Assembly (NCBI GenBank): GCA_037724045.1
Contig: JBBJOW010000014.1
Coordinates: 7,566-71,565 of the forward strand
Direction of reading: 5' to 3'
Length of the DNA stretch: 64,000 nucleotides
Source: DATLGB01 sp037724045
GTDB lineage: Bacteria; Actinomycetota; Thermoleophilia; Solirubrobacterales; Solirubrobacteraceae
Shown: positions 16,902 to 25,361 of the stretch, one piece after another
Numbering within the stretch: the first letter of the stretch is position 1
Layout: every line of letters begins with the position of its first letter
Translations under genes and position numbers: made by a program
The notes under the pieces: model-generated
Databases searched by the model: none
What the model saw: only the letters and a program-made list of their open reading frames with translations
Told to the model about the DNA's origin: nothing

Positions 16902-17806
16902 CGCGCGACGCTACCGGGCCTGACGGCTTCGATCATCACCGTGCCACCACGGCGCGCGAGCACCTCCGCGACAGTCGCAAAAACCGCCAGCGGCGAGACC
17001 GCGGCCCCCGCGGCCAGCGCTGCCGCACGCTGCGCAGGCGTCAGCGGCCGCTGGCGGGCAGCGGGCTGACGAATGGCGTCGTAGAGGTCGAGGTGACCGG
17101 GCAGCGCGCCGACGAGGCCGTGCAGCCAGCCGAACAGCACCTGTCCACCGCACAGGTGCGACGTGCGCGTCACCCGCAAGCCCAGCTCGGACAGTCGCTT
17201 CGCCAGCGACGCCGCCTCGAAGTGGAACAGGTGCCGCGGCACGTCGAGGGCAAGCCAACGTGCACCGAAGGCGCGCGCCTGCAGCGAGGCCGCGTTGGGG
17301 ACGGCGACGACGAGCAGCCCGCCCGGCAGCAGCAGGCCCGCGGCGTGCGCGAGCGCCTCCGCGGCGTCGGGCAGATGCTCGAGCGAGTGCCACAGCACGA
17401 CCGCGGCCCGGGGCTCGTGCACGTCGGTGACCGCGCCGGCGATCACGTTGGCCACGTCGCCGGGCTCGCGCTCCAGGCCGACCGCCTCCCGGCCGCGGGC
17501 GCGCAGCGCGGCGACGAGCGTGCCGTCCCCCGCTCCGACGTCGAGCACCGGGCCCGGCGGCGCCTGCGCGTCGATGCGGACCGCCAGCTGCGCGCGGGCG
17601 CGCCGCAGGATGCGGTCGCCGGGCCCGCTGAAGCGCCCGGCGGCGGGCCGGTACCAATCCGCGTACGCGCGGTCGAGGGCCGCTGCGTCCGGCCACGGGT
17701 CCGTCGTCGCAACCCCGCAGGCGCCACAGCGCACGCGGCCGGGCAAGCGCTGCGCGCCGGCGTCCAGCGGCGCGCCGCACCAGCGGCATGACGACGGGCC
17801 CGGCAC
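16898..17806 (-). CDS. Methyltransferase with N-terminal zinc ribbon
   Basis: The protein starts with a zinc-ribbon-like module (CRWCG and CGACG), then an Asp-Trp-Tyr linker and a Rossmann methyltransferase domain with VLDVGAGDGTLVAAL and VVLWHSLEHLPDAAEAL. This layout matches the C-methyltransferase-like and Coq3/UbiG-like proteins common in glycan clusters. A hydrophobic region follows (PLAVFATVAEVL). I chose the GTG at 17806, 302 residues. A GTG at 17848 is also in frame but leaves only 5 bp before the divergent gene. Confidence 0.82.
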   Translation of the reverse strand: MPGPSSCRWCGAPLDAGAQRLPGRVRCGACGVATTDPWPDAAALDRAYADWYRPAAGRFSGPGDRILRRARAQLAVRIDAQAPPGPVLDVGAGDGTLVAALRARGREAVGLEREPGDVANVIAGAVTDVHEPRAAVVLWHSLEHLPDAAEALAHAAGLLLPGGLLVVAVPNAASLQARAFGARWLALDVPRHLFHFEAASLAKRLSELGLRVTRTSHLCGGQVLFGWLHGLVGALPGHLDLYDAIRQPAARQRPLTPAQRAAALAAGAAVSPLAVFATVAEVLARRGGTVMIEAVRPGSVAR

Positions 17807-17853
17807 CGGCGCGAGTCTACGAACGGCCCGGCGGCCTCGTACATTCACGCCGC

Positions 17854-19839
17854 GTGACGGCCGCGCTCTCGTTCCTCGCGCTGCTGGTGGCAGTGGGCGC
17901 GCTCGCGGATGCCGCCTGGCGCTCCGCCGCCGCGCTCGGCGCCGACGGCGGCCTGCGGGTCGTCGCGGCGGCTCCGCTGGCCGCGGCCGCCGCCGCCGCG
18001 ACCGTCCTGGTCCTCGGGCGCGTCGGGCTCTCGGGATCCCAGCCGCTGCTCGTCGCCACGGCGCTCGCGCTGATGGTGCTCGCCCGCGTCCGCCTGCCGG
18101 ATCCGCGGGCGGCGTTCGGGTTGCCCTTCACGCGGCGCGAGCGGCTGGCGCTCGGCGCGGCCGCGGGCCTCGCCGTCGCCTGGACGACGTGGGTGGTGCG
18201 CTACCCGGGCCTGGGCCTCGACGCGCTCACCTACCACCTGTCGACCAGCGTCGCGTGGGTGCAGCAGGGCGACGCCGGCGCCGTGCGCCAGGCGACCTAC
18301 GTGTTCCCGGTCGGCAACTACCCGCTCCTCGACGAGCTGCTGGTCAGCTGGCTGCTGGCCGTGGGCCGGTCCTTCGCCGTCGCCAACCTGTGGGCGCCGG
18401 CCATGACCGTGCTGACGGTGGTGGCCGGCGTCACCGGCCTGCGGCGCGCGGGCGTCGGCCTGCTTCCGGCGGCGCTCGGGTGCGCGGCCGTCCTGTCGAC
18501 CCCGGTCTGGGCGCGGCTGTGGATCGGCCCGCACACCGACCCGGGCGCGCTGGCCTGGCTGGCCTGCGCCGCAGCCCTGGCCGTCGCCGCACGGCAGCGG
18601 CCCGGGCTGCTCGCGCCCGCGATCATCGCCGCCGGCCTGGCGATCGGGACCAAGACGACGACCGTGGTCGTGCTCGCCGCTCTCGTCGTGTTCGTCGTCC
18701 GCCCACCGCTGCCCCGCCGCTCGGTGCTCGTGGTGGCCACGGGCGTCGCGGCCGTGCTCGGCGGGCTCTGGTACGTGCGCAACCTCATCCAGCACGGCTC
18801 GCCGCTGTGGCCCTTCCTGGCCACGCCGTGGGGCGACCCGGTGCCGGCCATCTTCCGGGTCATCGACGAGACGTTCGCGGGGACGCTGCGAACGTCGCTG
18901 GAGGGCGACCGTCCCGAGGCCTACGTGCGCGCCCTGGGCCTCGCCCCGATCCTGCTCATCGCGGCGCCGCTGGCCGCGGCCGCCGTGCGCACCCGCCGCG
19001 TGCTGCTGACGGCGGGCGTGGCCGCGGTCGCGACGCTGGCGTGGACGCGGGCGCCGTTCACCGGGCGCTCGCCGAATCCGCTCGTCGACTTCTCCCTCGG
19101 CACCACCCGCTACCTGGTGCCGGCCCTCGCAACCACCACGGTCGCCCTGTGCCTGGCGTGGGCCGACGGCGGGCCGCGGGTGCGCCGCGCCATCAGCGGC
19201 GTGCTCGGCACGGTCACCGTCGTGTCGCTGTTGTACGCGCTCGACCTTGGCTACCCGAACATCCCCGCGCTGCGCACGCTCGTTTTCGGCGCGCTGGTGG
19301 GGATGGCGGCCGCCTACTTCACGCCGCGCTACGCGCCTGCCGTCGGCGCCCTGATGCTGGCGGTGATCGTCGTCGCGGGCAGCGACGGCTTCGCGGAGCG
19401 CCACGCGCGTAACCCCGACATCGCGAGCTCGCCCTTCATCGGCTGGCTGGAGGCCCAGCCCGCGTTCACCGCGTCGGAGGCGAACGTGTACGCCGCGCCC
19501 CAGATCTTCAGCGTGCTCGCCGGCGACCGGCTCCAGCGCGAGCTGAGCCTGATCGACCTCGACACCAGCTGCGCGACCATTCGCAACCTGCGCGGCTGGC
19601 TCGTGCTCGGCACGGTGCCGCGCACTGCCTTCCTCGCGAGCGTCCCGGCCATCGCCTGCATGAACGGGATCGAGCCCGTCTACGCGGACGACCGCTACCG
19701 CGTCTACGACCGCCGGCAGACGGCGACGAGATCGAGTGCTGCGTCCAGGCCGTCCTCGACGAGCGAGAAGTCGTCCGCGTCGATCGCCGCCGCGGCCCGG
19801 TCCGGGTCGCGCCGGGCGCGGTTGAGCAGCGTGTCGTAG
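17854..19839 (+). CDS. Polytopic membrane protein, glycosyltransferase-like
   Basis: A 661-residue protein with about 11-13 hydrophobic segments. The short acidic loop RYPGLGLDALTYHLSTSVAW after the third or fourth segment resembles the first periplasmic loop of GT-C polyprenyl-sugar transferases. A second loop carries IGPHTDPGALAW. This supports, but does not prove, a GT-C role in adding sugars outside the membrane. The hydrophobic and structured part ends near VYADDRYRVYDRR. The last 45 or so codons are Ser/Arg/Ala-rich and lie antisense over the end of the methyltransferase gene at 19704, so that tail may be read-through of a lost stop. Confidence 0.8.
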   Translation: MTAALSFLALLVAVGALADAAWRSAAALGADGGLRVVAAAPLAAAAAAATVLVLGRVGLSGSQPLLVATALALMVLARVRLPDPRAAFGLPFTRRERLALGAAAGLAVAWTTWVVRYPGLGLDALTYHLSTSVAWVQQGDAGAVRQATYVFPVGNYPLLDELLVSWLLAVGRSFAVANLWAPAMTVLTVVAGVTGLRRAGVGLLPAALGCAAVLSTPVWARLWIGPHTDPGALAWLACAAALAVAARQRPGLLAPAIIAAGLAIGTKTTTVVVLAALVVFVVRPPLPRRSVLVVATGVAAVLGGLWYVRNLIQHGSPLWPFLATPWGDPVPAIFRVIDETFAGTLRTSLEGDRPEAYVRALGLAPILLIAAPLAAAAVRTRRVLLTAGVAAVATLAWTRAPFTGRSPNPLVDFSLGTTRYLVPALATTTVALCLAWADGGPRVRRAISGVLGTVTVVSLLYALDLGYPNIPALRTLVFGALVGMAAAYFTPRYAPAVGALMLAVIVVAGSDGFAERHARNPDIASSPFIGWLEAQPAFTASEANVYAAPQIFSVLAGDRLQRELSLIDLDTSCATIRNLRGWLVLGTVPRTAFLASVPAIACMNGIEPVYADDRYRVYDRRQTATRSSAASRPSSTSEKSSASIAAAARSGSRRARLSSVS

Positions 19840-20465
19840 AGCGCCTGGCGCGCCCGCCGCGGCACCAGCCGCCGCGCCCGCAGCGGGTCGCGGGCGAGCA
19901 GCCGGTCCAGCCGGGCGTGCTCGCCGGTCACCAGCGCCCGGTAGCGCTCCGAGCCGGCCAGGCCGAGCACGCGCACTTCCTCGAAGCGCGTGCGACACAA
20001 CCGTGCGAGCTCCTCCGCGTCGTACTCGCGGTGGTGGAAGGGGTCGATGATCTCGTCGGGGCGCCCGAAGGTGAGCCGGTTCGGCGTCACGAACACCGCG
20101 GTGCCGCCGGGGACGAGCACGCGGATCACCTCATCAAGCACGCGTTCGGGGTCGGGCACGTGCTCGAGCGACTGGATCGAGACCACGGAGGCGAACCGGC
20201 CGGCGGCCAGCGGCAGCGCGCGCATGTCGGCAGCGTGCGTCTCCCGCGCCTGCCCGGCCAGCACGTCCGGGTCGAGGTCCACACCGACCGTCTCGCGGGG
20301 CGCCAGCTCGCCGAAGGAGTGCCCCACCCCGCAGCCGAGATCGAGCACCGGCGAGGCGTCGGGCAGCAGCGTCGCCGCGGCGCGATAGGCGGCCACGTGC
20401 CGGCGGAAGGTGGGGTTGAAGCCACCGTCCGCGCTCGAGACCCGCTCGCCCGTGACCCGGCTCAC
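19704..20465 (-). CDS. Class I SAM-dependent methyltransferase
   Basis: A 253-residue methyltransferase with VLDLGCGVGHSFGEL as the SAM site, TVGVDLDPDVLAGQ as strand 2, and the Methyltransf_11-type VVSIQSLEHVPDPERVLDE and VLVPGGTAVFVTPNRLTFG. The C-terminal helix ends SLVEDGLDAALDLVAVC. The GTG at 20465 overlaps the upstream GT2 stop by 4 bp (GTGA), so the pair is coupled. Its last 136 bp are overlapped by the convergent gene. Confidence 0.9.
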   Translation of the reverse strand: MSRVTGERVSSADGGFNPTFRRHVAAYRAAATLLPDASPVLDLGCGVGHSFGELAPRETVGVDLDPDVLAGQARETHAADMRALPLAAGRFASVVSIQSLEHVPDPERVLDEVIRVLVPGGTAVFVTPNRLTFGRPDEIIDPFHHREYDAEELARLCRTRFEEVRVLGLAGSERYRALVTGEHARLDRLLARDPLRARRLVPRRARQALYDTLLNRARRDPDRAAAAIDADDFSLVEDGLDAALDLVAVCRRS

Positions 20466-21214
20466 GGTCGGTACTTGCGCGAGGGCCACACGCCGCGGCG
20501 GTGCAGGACGAGCCGCAGCGCGGCGAGCAGGGTCTTCAGGCCGTAGACGACGCCCTGGCGGAAGGACACGCTGGAGGCGTCGTCGGCGTAGATCGTCGTG
20601 CAGGGCACCTCCTCGATGCGCATCCCGAAGTGCACGGCCTGGAAGAGCACCTCGGAGTCGAAGGTGAAGTCGAGCTGGTTGCGCAGCCACGGGATCTCCA
20701 GCAGCAGGTCTCGGGAATATGCCCTGTACCCGGTGTGCATCTCGGTGAAGTGGGTGCGCAGAATCGCGTTCTCGATGATCGTCAGCCCGCGGTTGGCGAC
20801 GTACTTCCAGCGCGGCATGCCGCCCGCCAGCGGCCCGCCGCGGGTCAAGAAGCGCGAGCCGAGGACCATGTCGGCGCGGCCCTCGAGGATCGGCGTGACC
20901 ATCTTCGGAATCAGGTTGGGCTCGTACTGGCCGTCGGGGTGCAGCATCACCACGACGTCGGCCTCGTGCTGGAGCGCCTGGAGGTAGCACGTCTTCTGGT
21001 TGCCGCCGTAGCCGACGTTGTGCGGGTGCCAGACGAGGTGCAGCGGCAGCGTTCGCGCCAGCGCCACCGTGTCGTCGGTGGACTTGTCGTCGACGAGGAT
21101 GATCTCGTCGACCCAGTCGCGCGGGATCGCCGACACGGTGCGCTCCAGCGTGCGCGCCGCGTTGCGTGCCGGCATCACCACGATGATCTTGGCCTCTGGC
21201 CTTGGGCGCCCCAT
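20462..21214 (-). CDS. GT2 glycosyltransferase, dolichol-phosphate-mannose-synthase type
   Basis: A 250-residue GT2 enzyme with no membrane segments. KIIVVMPARNAARTLERTV leads to IILVDDKSTDDTVALA, the DxD region VVVMLHPDGQYEPNL, and GSRFLTRGG. MHTGYRAYSRDLL and FDSEVLFQAVHFGMRIEEVP are typical of polyprenyl-phosphate glycosyltransferases. Such enzymes make a lipid-linked sugar donor or extend one. The neighbouring large membrane protein could be the acceptor enzyme, which is inference. Confidence 0.92.
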   Translation of the reverse strand: MGRPRPEAKIIVVMPARNAARTLERTVSAIPRDWVDEIILVDDKSTDDTVALARTLPLHLVWHPHNVGYGGNQKTCYLQALQHEADVVVMLHPDGQYEPNLIPKMVTPILEGRADMVLGSRFLTRGGPLAGGMPRWKYVANRGLTIIENAILRTHFTEMHTGYRAYSRDLLLEIPWLRNQLDFTFDSEVLFQAVHFGMRIEEVPCTTIYADDASSVSFRQGVVYGLKTLLAALRLVLHRRGVWPSRKYRP

Positions 21215-21242
21215 CGGCGGCGAGCCTAGGCTGCCACCCGGA

Positions 21243-21401
21243 ATGACGTACGAAGTCTTTCATCTCGACGCCGCGGTGCGCGAGGCACCGATGATCGTCG
21301 ACCCCTACCGTCGCAACCGCTCGACCGGGAGCTTCATCCTCATCGACGAGTCGACCAACAACACCGTCGCGGCCGGCATGGTCCTCGACAGAGAGATTTA
21401 G
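21243..21401 (+). pseudogene. cysN: Remnant of CysN (sulfate adenylyltransferase large subunit)
   Basis: The 52 codons end DPYRRNRSTGSFILIDESTN-NTVAAGMV, which is the C-terminal signature of CysN. The preceding residues MTYEVFHLDAAVREAPMIV fit the last beta-barrel domain. The GTPase and elongation-factor-like domains, about 370 or more residues, are absent, and the upstream DNA belongs to the divergent GT2 gene. No cysD is visible. The stop codon TAG is shared with the left end of repeat copy 2. This is a decayed 3' end next to cysC, consistent with deletion or capture of a cysN-cysC segment. Confidence 0.85.
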
Positions 21402-21565
21402 TGGCCCCGTCCGCAAGCCCCCCACGTAATCCGCGAGCGTCTCGCCGCACGTGGCCATGTCCTCGCTCGGGGCAATGGCTCCGCCATGGCGCCCTCCCTG
21501 CGTCCTCGCCACGAACGCCGATCCACGCGCCGATTCCGCGCGGAACTCACGGACGGAACCACCTA
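21398..21565. repeat. 168-bp palindromic repeat, copy 2
   Basis: Same length and core as copy 1, in the same orientation. The left end TTAGTGGCCCCGTCCG and right end CGGACGGAACCACCTA form the outer arms. The core occupies positions 62-119 of the unit, with GGCTCCGCC at the hairpin tip. The left end supplies the stop codon of the cysN remnant and the right end reaches the A of the cysC ATG, so the repeat fills exactly the cysN-cysC gap. Confidence 0.9.
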
Positions 21566-22182
21566 TGAGCGTCCCGCGCGAGAAATCCGAGAACGTCGTC
21601 TGGGAAGGGGACGCGCTCGACCGGGGCCGCCGCGAGGAGCTGCTGGGCAAGCGCGGCGCCACCATCTGGTTCACCGGCCTGCCCGGCTCCGGCAAGTCCA
21701 CGGTGGCCGCGAACCTCGTCGCCGCGCTCGCCGAACGCGGGGTCATCGCCTACCGGCTCGACGGCGACAACCTGCGCCACGGGCTCTGCGGCGACCTCAG
21801 CTTCGCCCCTGGCGACCGCGACGAGAACGTCCGCCGCACCGCGGAGGTCGCGCGGCTGATGGCCGACGCGGGCGTCGTCACCGTCGTCTCCCTGGTGTCC
21901 CCCTACCGCGCCGGCCGCGACAAGGTGCGCGCGCTGCACGCCGAGATCGGCCTGTGCTTTTTGGAGGTGTGGGTCTCGACGCCGCTCGAGGTCTGCGAGG
22001 CGCGCGACCCGAAGGGCCTCTACGCGCGAGCGCGTCGCGGCGAGATCCCGAACATGACCGGTGTCGACGACCCCTACGAGGCGCCCGAGAACCCGGAGAT
22101 CGAGATCAAGCCCGACACCCCCGCGGACGGCGCGGTCGAGCAGGTGCTCGCCCAGCTCGCCGCCCGCGGCATCGCGATCTAG
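21565..22182 (+). CDS. cysC: Adenylylsulfate kinase
   Basis: The enzyme phosphorylates APS to PAPS. The 205-residue protein carries the P-loop GLPGSGKST, the RLDGDNLRHGLCGDL substrate motif, FAPGDRDENVRRTAEVARL and the lid region DPKGLYARARRGEI. The ATG at 21565 gives MSVPREKSENVVW, close to the usual length and start. It stands alone: only a cysN stub lies upstream and no cysD is present. It is bracketed by two inverted 168-bp repeats; its TAG stop is part of the right-hand one. PAPS could serve glycan sulfation, though I see no sulfotransferase here. Confidence 0.94.
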   Translation: MSVPREKSENVVWEGDALDRGRREELLGKRGATIWFTGLPGSGKSTVAANLVAALAERGVIAYRLDGDNLRHGLCGDLSFAPGDRDENVRRTAEVARLMADAGVVTVVSLVSPYRAGRDKVRALHAEIGLCFLEVWVSTPLEVCEARDPKGLYARARRGEIPNMTGVDDPYEAPENPEIEIKPDTPADGAVEQVLAQLAARGIAI

Positions 22183-22346
22183 TGGTGCGTCTCGTAATTC
22201 CGCGCCGGAAATGCCGGGATGTCGGCGCCGGCTGGCAAGGACGCAGGGAGGGTGCAATGGCGGAGCCCTTGCCCCGAGCGAGGACACAGCCAGGCGGTGA
22301 ACGGCGCCCGGCATTTCGGGTGTGGGGTTACGAGATGGGCCACTAG
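22179..22346. repeat. 168-bp palindromic repeat, copy 3 (inverted)
   Basis: Third copy, reverse orientation relative to copies 1 and 2. Both ends read CTAG: the left starts CTAGTGG and the right ends CCACTAG. Arm blocks TCTCGTAA/TTACGAGA and GAAATGCCGGG/CCCGGCATTTC pair across the unit although their sequence differs from the arms of copies 1 and 2. Read on the minus strand, the core is nearly identical to copy 1. It begins at the cysC stop codon. Confidence 0.9.
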
Positions 22347-22380
22347 ATGACCTTCCTGCTCCTGCTTGCGTTCCCGGCTG

Positions 22381-23076
22381 TCAGCGCGTCAAGCGGGAGA
22401 TGGCGGCCCGCCAGCGGGCCCGCGGCGGCGCGGGCGGAGGCGCGTGGGCGGCGACGAACCCGCTCAGGTCGCCGTCGAGCTCCTCGGCGGTGAAGAGGAT
22501 GCGCTCCCGCGCGGCGAAGGTGTCCTCCCACCACAGCGACTGGATCCGGTCGACGTCGGAGAGGCTCTCGCGGAAGCCCGCCGGGAAGCGGTTGGGCTGA
22601 GCGTGGACCGCGTGGCTCTTGAACAGGAAGTCGATCCGCGCGGCGGCCTGGTCGACGTCGATGAGCCAATGGTGGTGGCTCCACCCCGTCCACGCGCCCT
22701 GCAGCGCCCACGTCTGCTCCTCCAGGCGCGACGGGACCTCGATGTAGCCGGCGCGGGCCACGCGCGCGAGCTCGGCGCACACCCAGACCGGGTCGCGCAC
22801 GTCCTCGAGCGTGTGCGAGCAGATCGCGAAGTCGAACTGGTCGTCGGCGAACGGCCAGGGCTCGCGGTCGCAGATGTCGCGCTGCACCCAGCGCGCCTCG
22901 GTGAAGCGCTCTGCTTCCCGATCGCCCTCGTAGCCCCAGGTCCCGCGGGTCGCGTAGGAGCCGAGATCGAGCATCCAGTCCGCGCGCGGGAACGGCACCG
23001 CCCAGCCGCCGACGTCGAGGACGAGCGCGTCGTCGGGCAGCGTCGCGAGGATGCGCTGGCGGGCGGCGACGTGCAT
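22381..23076 (-). CDS. Class I methyltransferase-like protein
   Basis: A 231-residue protein with a weak but recognisable Rossmann methyltransferase layout: ALVLDVGGWAVPFPRADWML at the SAM site, VQRDICDREPWPFADDQFDF as the motif II-III region and ICSHTLEDVRDPVWVCAEL as motif IV. The glycine motif reads DVGGW rather than DxGxG, so binding may differ. It is the last gene of a minus-strand run shared with a GT2, a FAD oxidoreductase and a membrane GT2. Confidence 0.82.
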   Translation of the reverse strand: MHVAARQRILATLPDDALVLDVGGWAVPFPRADWMLDLGSYATRGTWGYEGDREAERFTEARWVQRDICDREPWPFADDQFDFAICSHTLEDVRDPVWVCAELARVARAGYIEVPSRLEEQTWALQGAWTGWSHHHWLIDVDQAAARIDFLFKSHAVHAQPNRFPAGFRESLSDVDRIQSLWWEDTFAARERILFTAEELDGDLSGFVAAHAPPPAPPRARWRAAISRLTR

Positions 23077-24012
23077 CTACAGGACGACCGTACCCCAGCG
23101 CGCCGAGCCCGCCAGGCGTGCCCCGGCGCCGATCACGTCACCCGCGGCGTGCACCCCTGCGACGCGGGCGGAGCGCCAGGCGCGAGCGTCCTTCGCAACC
23201 TCCAGCGCGTAGGGCGCGGCCAGCGTGAGGGGCCCGGCGGAGCGGCGCGCGTTCGCCGCGAGCGCGCCGGCCAGCGCCAGGTCGCACAGCGCGGCCCGGC
23301 GGCCGAGAAACACCCGGCGGTAGAGCGCCGCCTCGCGCAACTCGGGCACGTGGCGGACGAGCTGCGCGAACAGGGCGTCACGGCGGCGCTCGGCGAGGTG
23401 CTGGGCGACGGTGCCCGGCAGGACCGCGTGGCGGACGACGGCCTGCGGGCAGAACGCAGCGCGCGCACCGCCCCGGCGCAGGCGCCACGCCAGCAGCGTG
23501 TCCTCGCCGAACGGTCGCGGCGCGTCCAGCCAGTCCTCGAAGCCGCCGACCGCGTCGAAGCCCGCACGGGTCACGAACAGGTTCGCCGTCTGATACAGCC
23601 CGTTGTCGCCGCTCACCCACAGCGAGCGGTCGAACGGGCCGACCGTCTCACCGGGCGGCGGGCTCACCGCGCCCTGGACCAGGTCGGCGCCGGCGAGCGC
23701 CGCCACGCCCGACGCGAGCCAGCCGGGGTCGGGCACGCAGTCCGCGTCGGTGAAGGCGACGAGCGGCGCAGCGGTGGCCGCCACGCCCGCGTTGCGCGCG
23801 ACGCCGGGACCGCCCGGCGCGTCGCGCCGGACGATCCGGGGGCGCAGCGGGTGCGCGGCAGCGAGCGCGCCGGTTCCGTCGCTCGACGCGTTGTCGACGA
23901 CGACGAACTCCGCCTCGGGTGCCCCGCGCTGGGCGGCGAGCCCGTCGAGCGCGGCGCCCAGCGTGGCCTGCGCGTTGCGCGCCGGGACGACGACGGCCAC
24001 CGCGGCCGCCAT
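23077..24012 (-). CDS. GT2 family glycosyltransferase
   Basis: A 311-residue GT2 enzyme. VAVVVPARNAQATLGAALD opens the fold, VVVDNASSDGTGALA and ARNAGVAATAAPLVAFTDADC give the nucleotide site and DxD region, and FGEDTLLAWRLRRGG is the catalytic-base region. The ATG at 24012 overlaps the stop of the upstream oxidoreductase gene by one base, implying coupling. No membrane anchor is clear. Confidence 0.9.
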   Translation of the reverse strand: MAAAVAVVVPARNAQATLGAALDGLAAQRGAPEAEFVVVDNASSDGTGALAAAHPLRPRIVRRDAPGGPGVARNAGVAATAAPLVAFTDADCVPDPGWLASGVAALAGADLVQGAVSPPPGETVGPFDRSLWVSGDNGLYQTANLFVTRAGFDAVGGFEDWLDAPRPFGEDTLLAWRLRRGGARAAFCPQAVVRHAVLPGTVAQHLAERRRDALFAQLVRHVPELREAALYRRVFLGRRAALCDLALAGALAANARRSAGPLTLAAPYALEVAKDARAWRSARVAGVHAAGDVIGAGARLAGSARWGTVVL

Positions 24013-25361
24013 CAGGCCAGCAGCGCGGCCGCGGCGTCCCGGCCGATGCGCACCGCGTAGTTGGTCCCGCGGTCCTCGGGATAGACCTGCGTCGTGTTGG
24101 CGAGGATCAGATTGGCGACGCCGGTCCGCAGGGGCGGGATGCGGTCGCCGTAGCCGAGGGTGACGATCGGCTGGGCCGCCGGCTCGCGGAAGATCCACGC
24201 TTCGCGGATCCAGCCGCGCTCGAAGGCCGGGTTGATCGCGCGCAGCCCCGGCTCGTAGCGGTCGAGCACCGCGTCGATGTCGAGTGACAGCAGCTCGTGG
24301 TCCTGGGGCAGGTAGTTGGCCACGTAGGCGAAGCGCCGGCCGTCGTAGCGCTCGGGTTCGACGAAGTTGGTGTGCTCGATCAGCCCCAGGAAGGGCAGTC
24401 CGGGGTCCGCGACGTTGGTCCAGTAGAACGGCGACAGCTGCCGGTCGAGCTCGAGCAGGACGCACAGCGCCGCGTGGTACTCGACGCCGCGCAGCCTGGC
24501 CGTGTAGGCGTCGTCGAGCAGATGGCCGGCGAGCGACAGGAAGATGTCGTTGGGCACCGTCGCCACCACGGCGTCGTAGCGTTCGACCCCGTCGGGCGTG
24601 AACGCGGCCGGGTCGTGCCCTGTGCGAAACGAGCCGGCGCCACCGGCGGTGACGGCGAAGCCCTCCGAATCGCGCTCCAAGCCGGCCGCAGGCCGGTCTT
24701 CCAGGACCCGTCCGCCGGCCGCCTCCACCCTGGCCCGGAGGGCCTTGAGCAGATCCTCGAACGACCCCCTCGGATACCCGAGCTTCTCCCCTTTGGCCTC
24801 CTCGCCCTCGAGTTGGCGCCGCAGGGTGAACTTCGACCACAGCCAGACCATGGAGATCTCGTCGGCGCGGTCCCCGAACTTCGCCCGCAGCAGCGGACCC
24901 CACACCGTCTCCCACGCAGCTGCGCCCATCCACCGGCGGATCCAGTCGCGGGCGGTGACGCCCTCGAAGCGCCGCTGGTCGCGGCCGAGCTTCTGCACCC
25001 CGACGACAGCCGCCCCCATCCGCACGCGCGAGAGCGGAGAGAGCGGCTTGAAGCGCAGCAGGTCGAGAGGGCTGGTGAACGGCCACTGGCGTCCGCCGAT
25101 GAAGAACGCCTGGGTCGAGTCGCGCCACTCGAGCTCGTCGGGCATGCCCAGCTCCGCGTAGAGCTCGGAGATGTGGCGGTCGGAGGTGAAGAGGTGGTGG
25201 TAGTAGCGCTCCAGGCGATGCCCGCCGCCGACGTCGATCGTCGCCGCCATGCCGCCCAGCCCGGGCCAGCGCTCGTAGACGTCGCAGACGTGCCCGGCTT
25301 CCCCCAGCCGCAGGGCGGCGGTCAGCCCGGCGACTCCGGCCCCGAGGACCGCGACCCTCAT
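24012..25361 (-). CDS. FAD-dependent amine-oxidase-like oxidoreductase
   Basis: A 449-residue flavoprotein of the NAD(P)-binding Rossmann/amine oxidase superfamily. The dinucleotide motif AVLGAGVAGLTAALRL is at the N-terminus, followed by the acidic VYERWPGLGGMAATID. The sequence resembles protoporphyrinogen-oxidase-like and UDP-galactopyranose-mutase-like proteins found beside glycosyltransferases. RYYHHLFTSDRHI and the C-terminal VANLILANTTQVYPEDRG fit this. Its reaction on a sugar or isoprenoid lipid is not determined. The start overlaps the membrane GT2 stop. Confidence 0.85.
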   Translation of the reverse strand: MRVAVLGAGVAGLTAALRLGEAGHVCDVYERWPGLGGMAATIDVGGGHRLERYYHHLFTSDRHISELYAELGMPDELEWRDSTQAFFIGGRQWPFTSPLDLLRFKPLSPLSRVRMGAAVVGVQKLGRDQRRFEGVTARDWIRRWMGAAAWETVWGPLLRAKFGDRADEISMVWLWSKFTLRRQLEGEEAKGEKLGYPRGSFEDLLKALRARVEAAGGRVLEDRPAAGLERDSEGFAVTAGGAGSFRTGHDPAAFTPDGVERYDAVVATVPNDIFLSLAGHLLDDAYTARLRGVEYHAALCVLLELDRQLSPFYWTNVADPGLPFLGLIEHTNFVEPERYDGRRFAYVANYLPQDHELLSLDIDAVLDRYEPGLRAINPAFERGWIREAWIFREPAAQPIVTLGYGDRIPPLRTGVANLILANTTQVYPEDRGTNYAVRIGRDAAAALLA

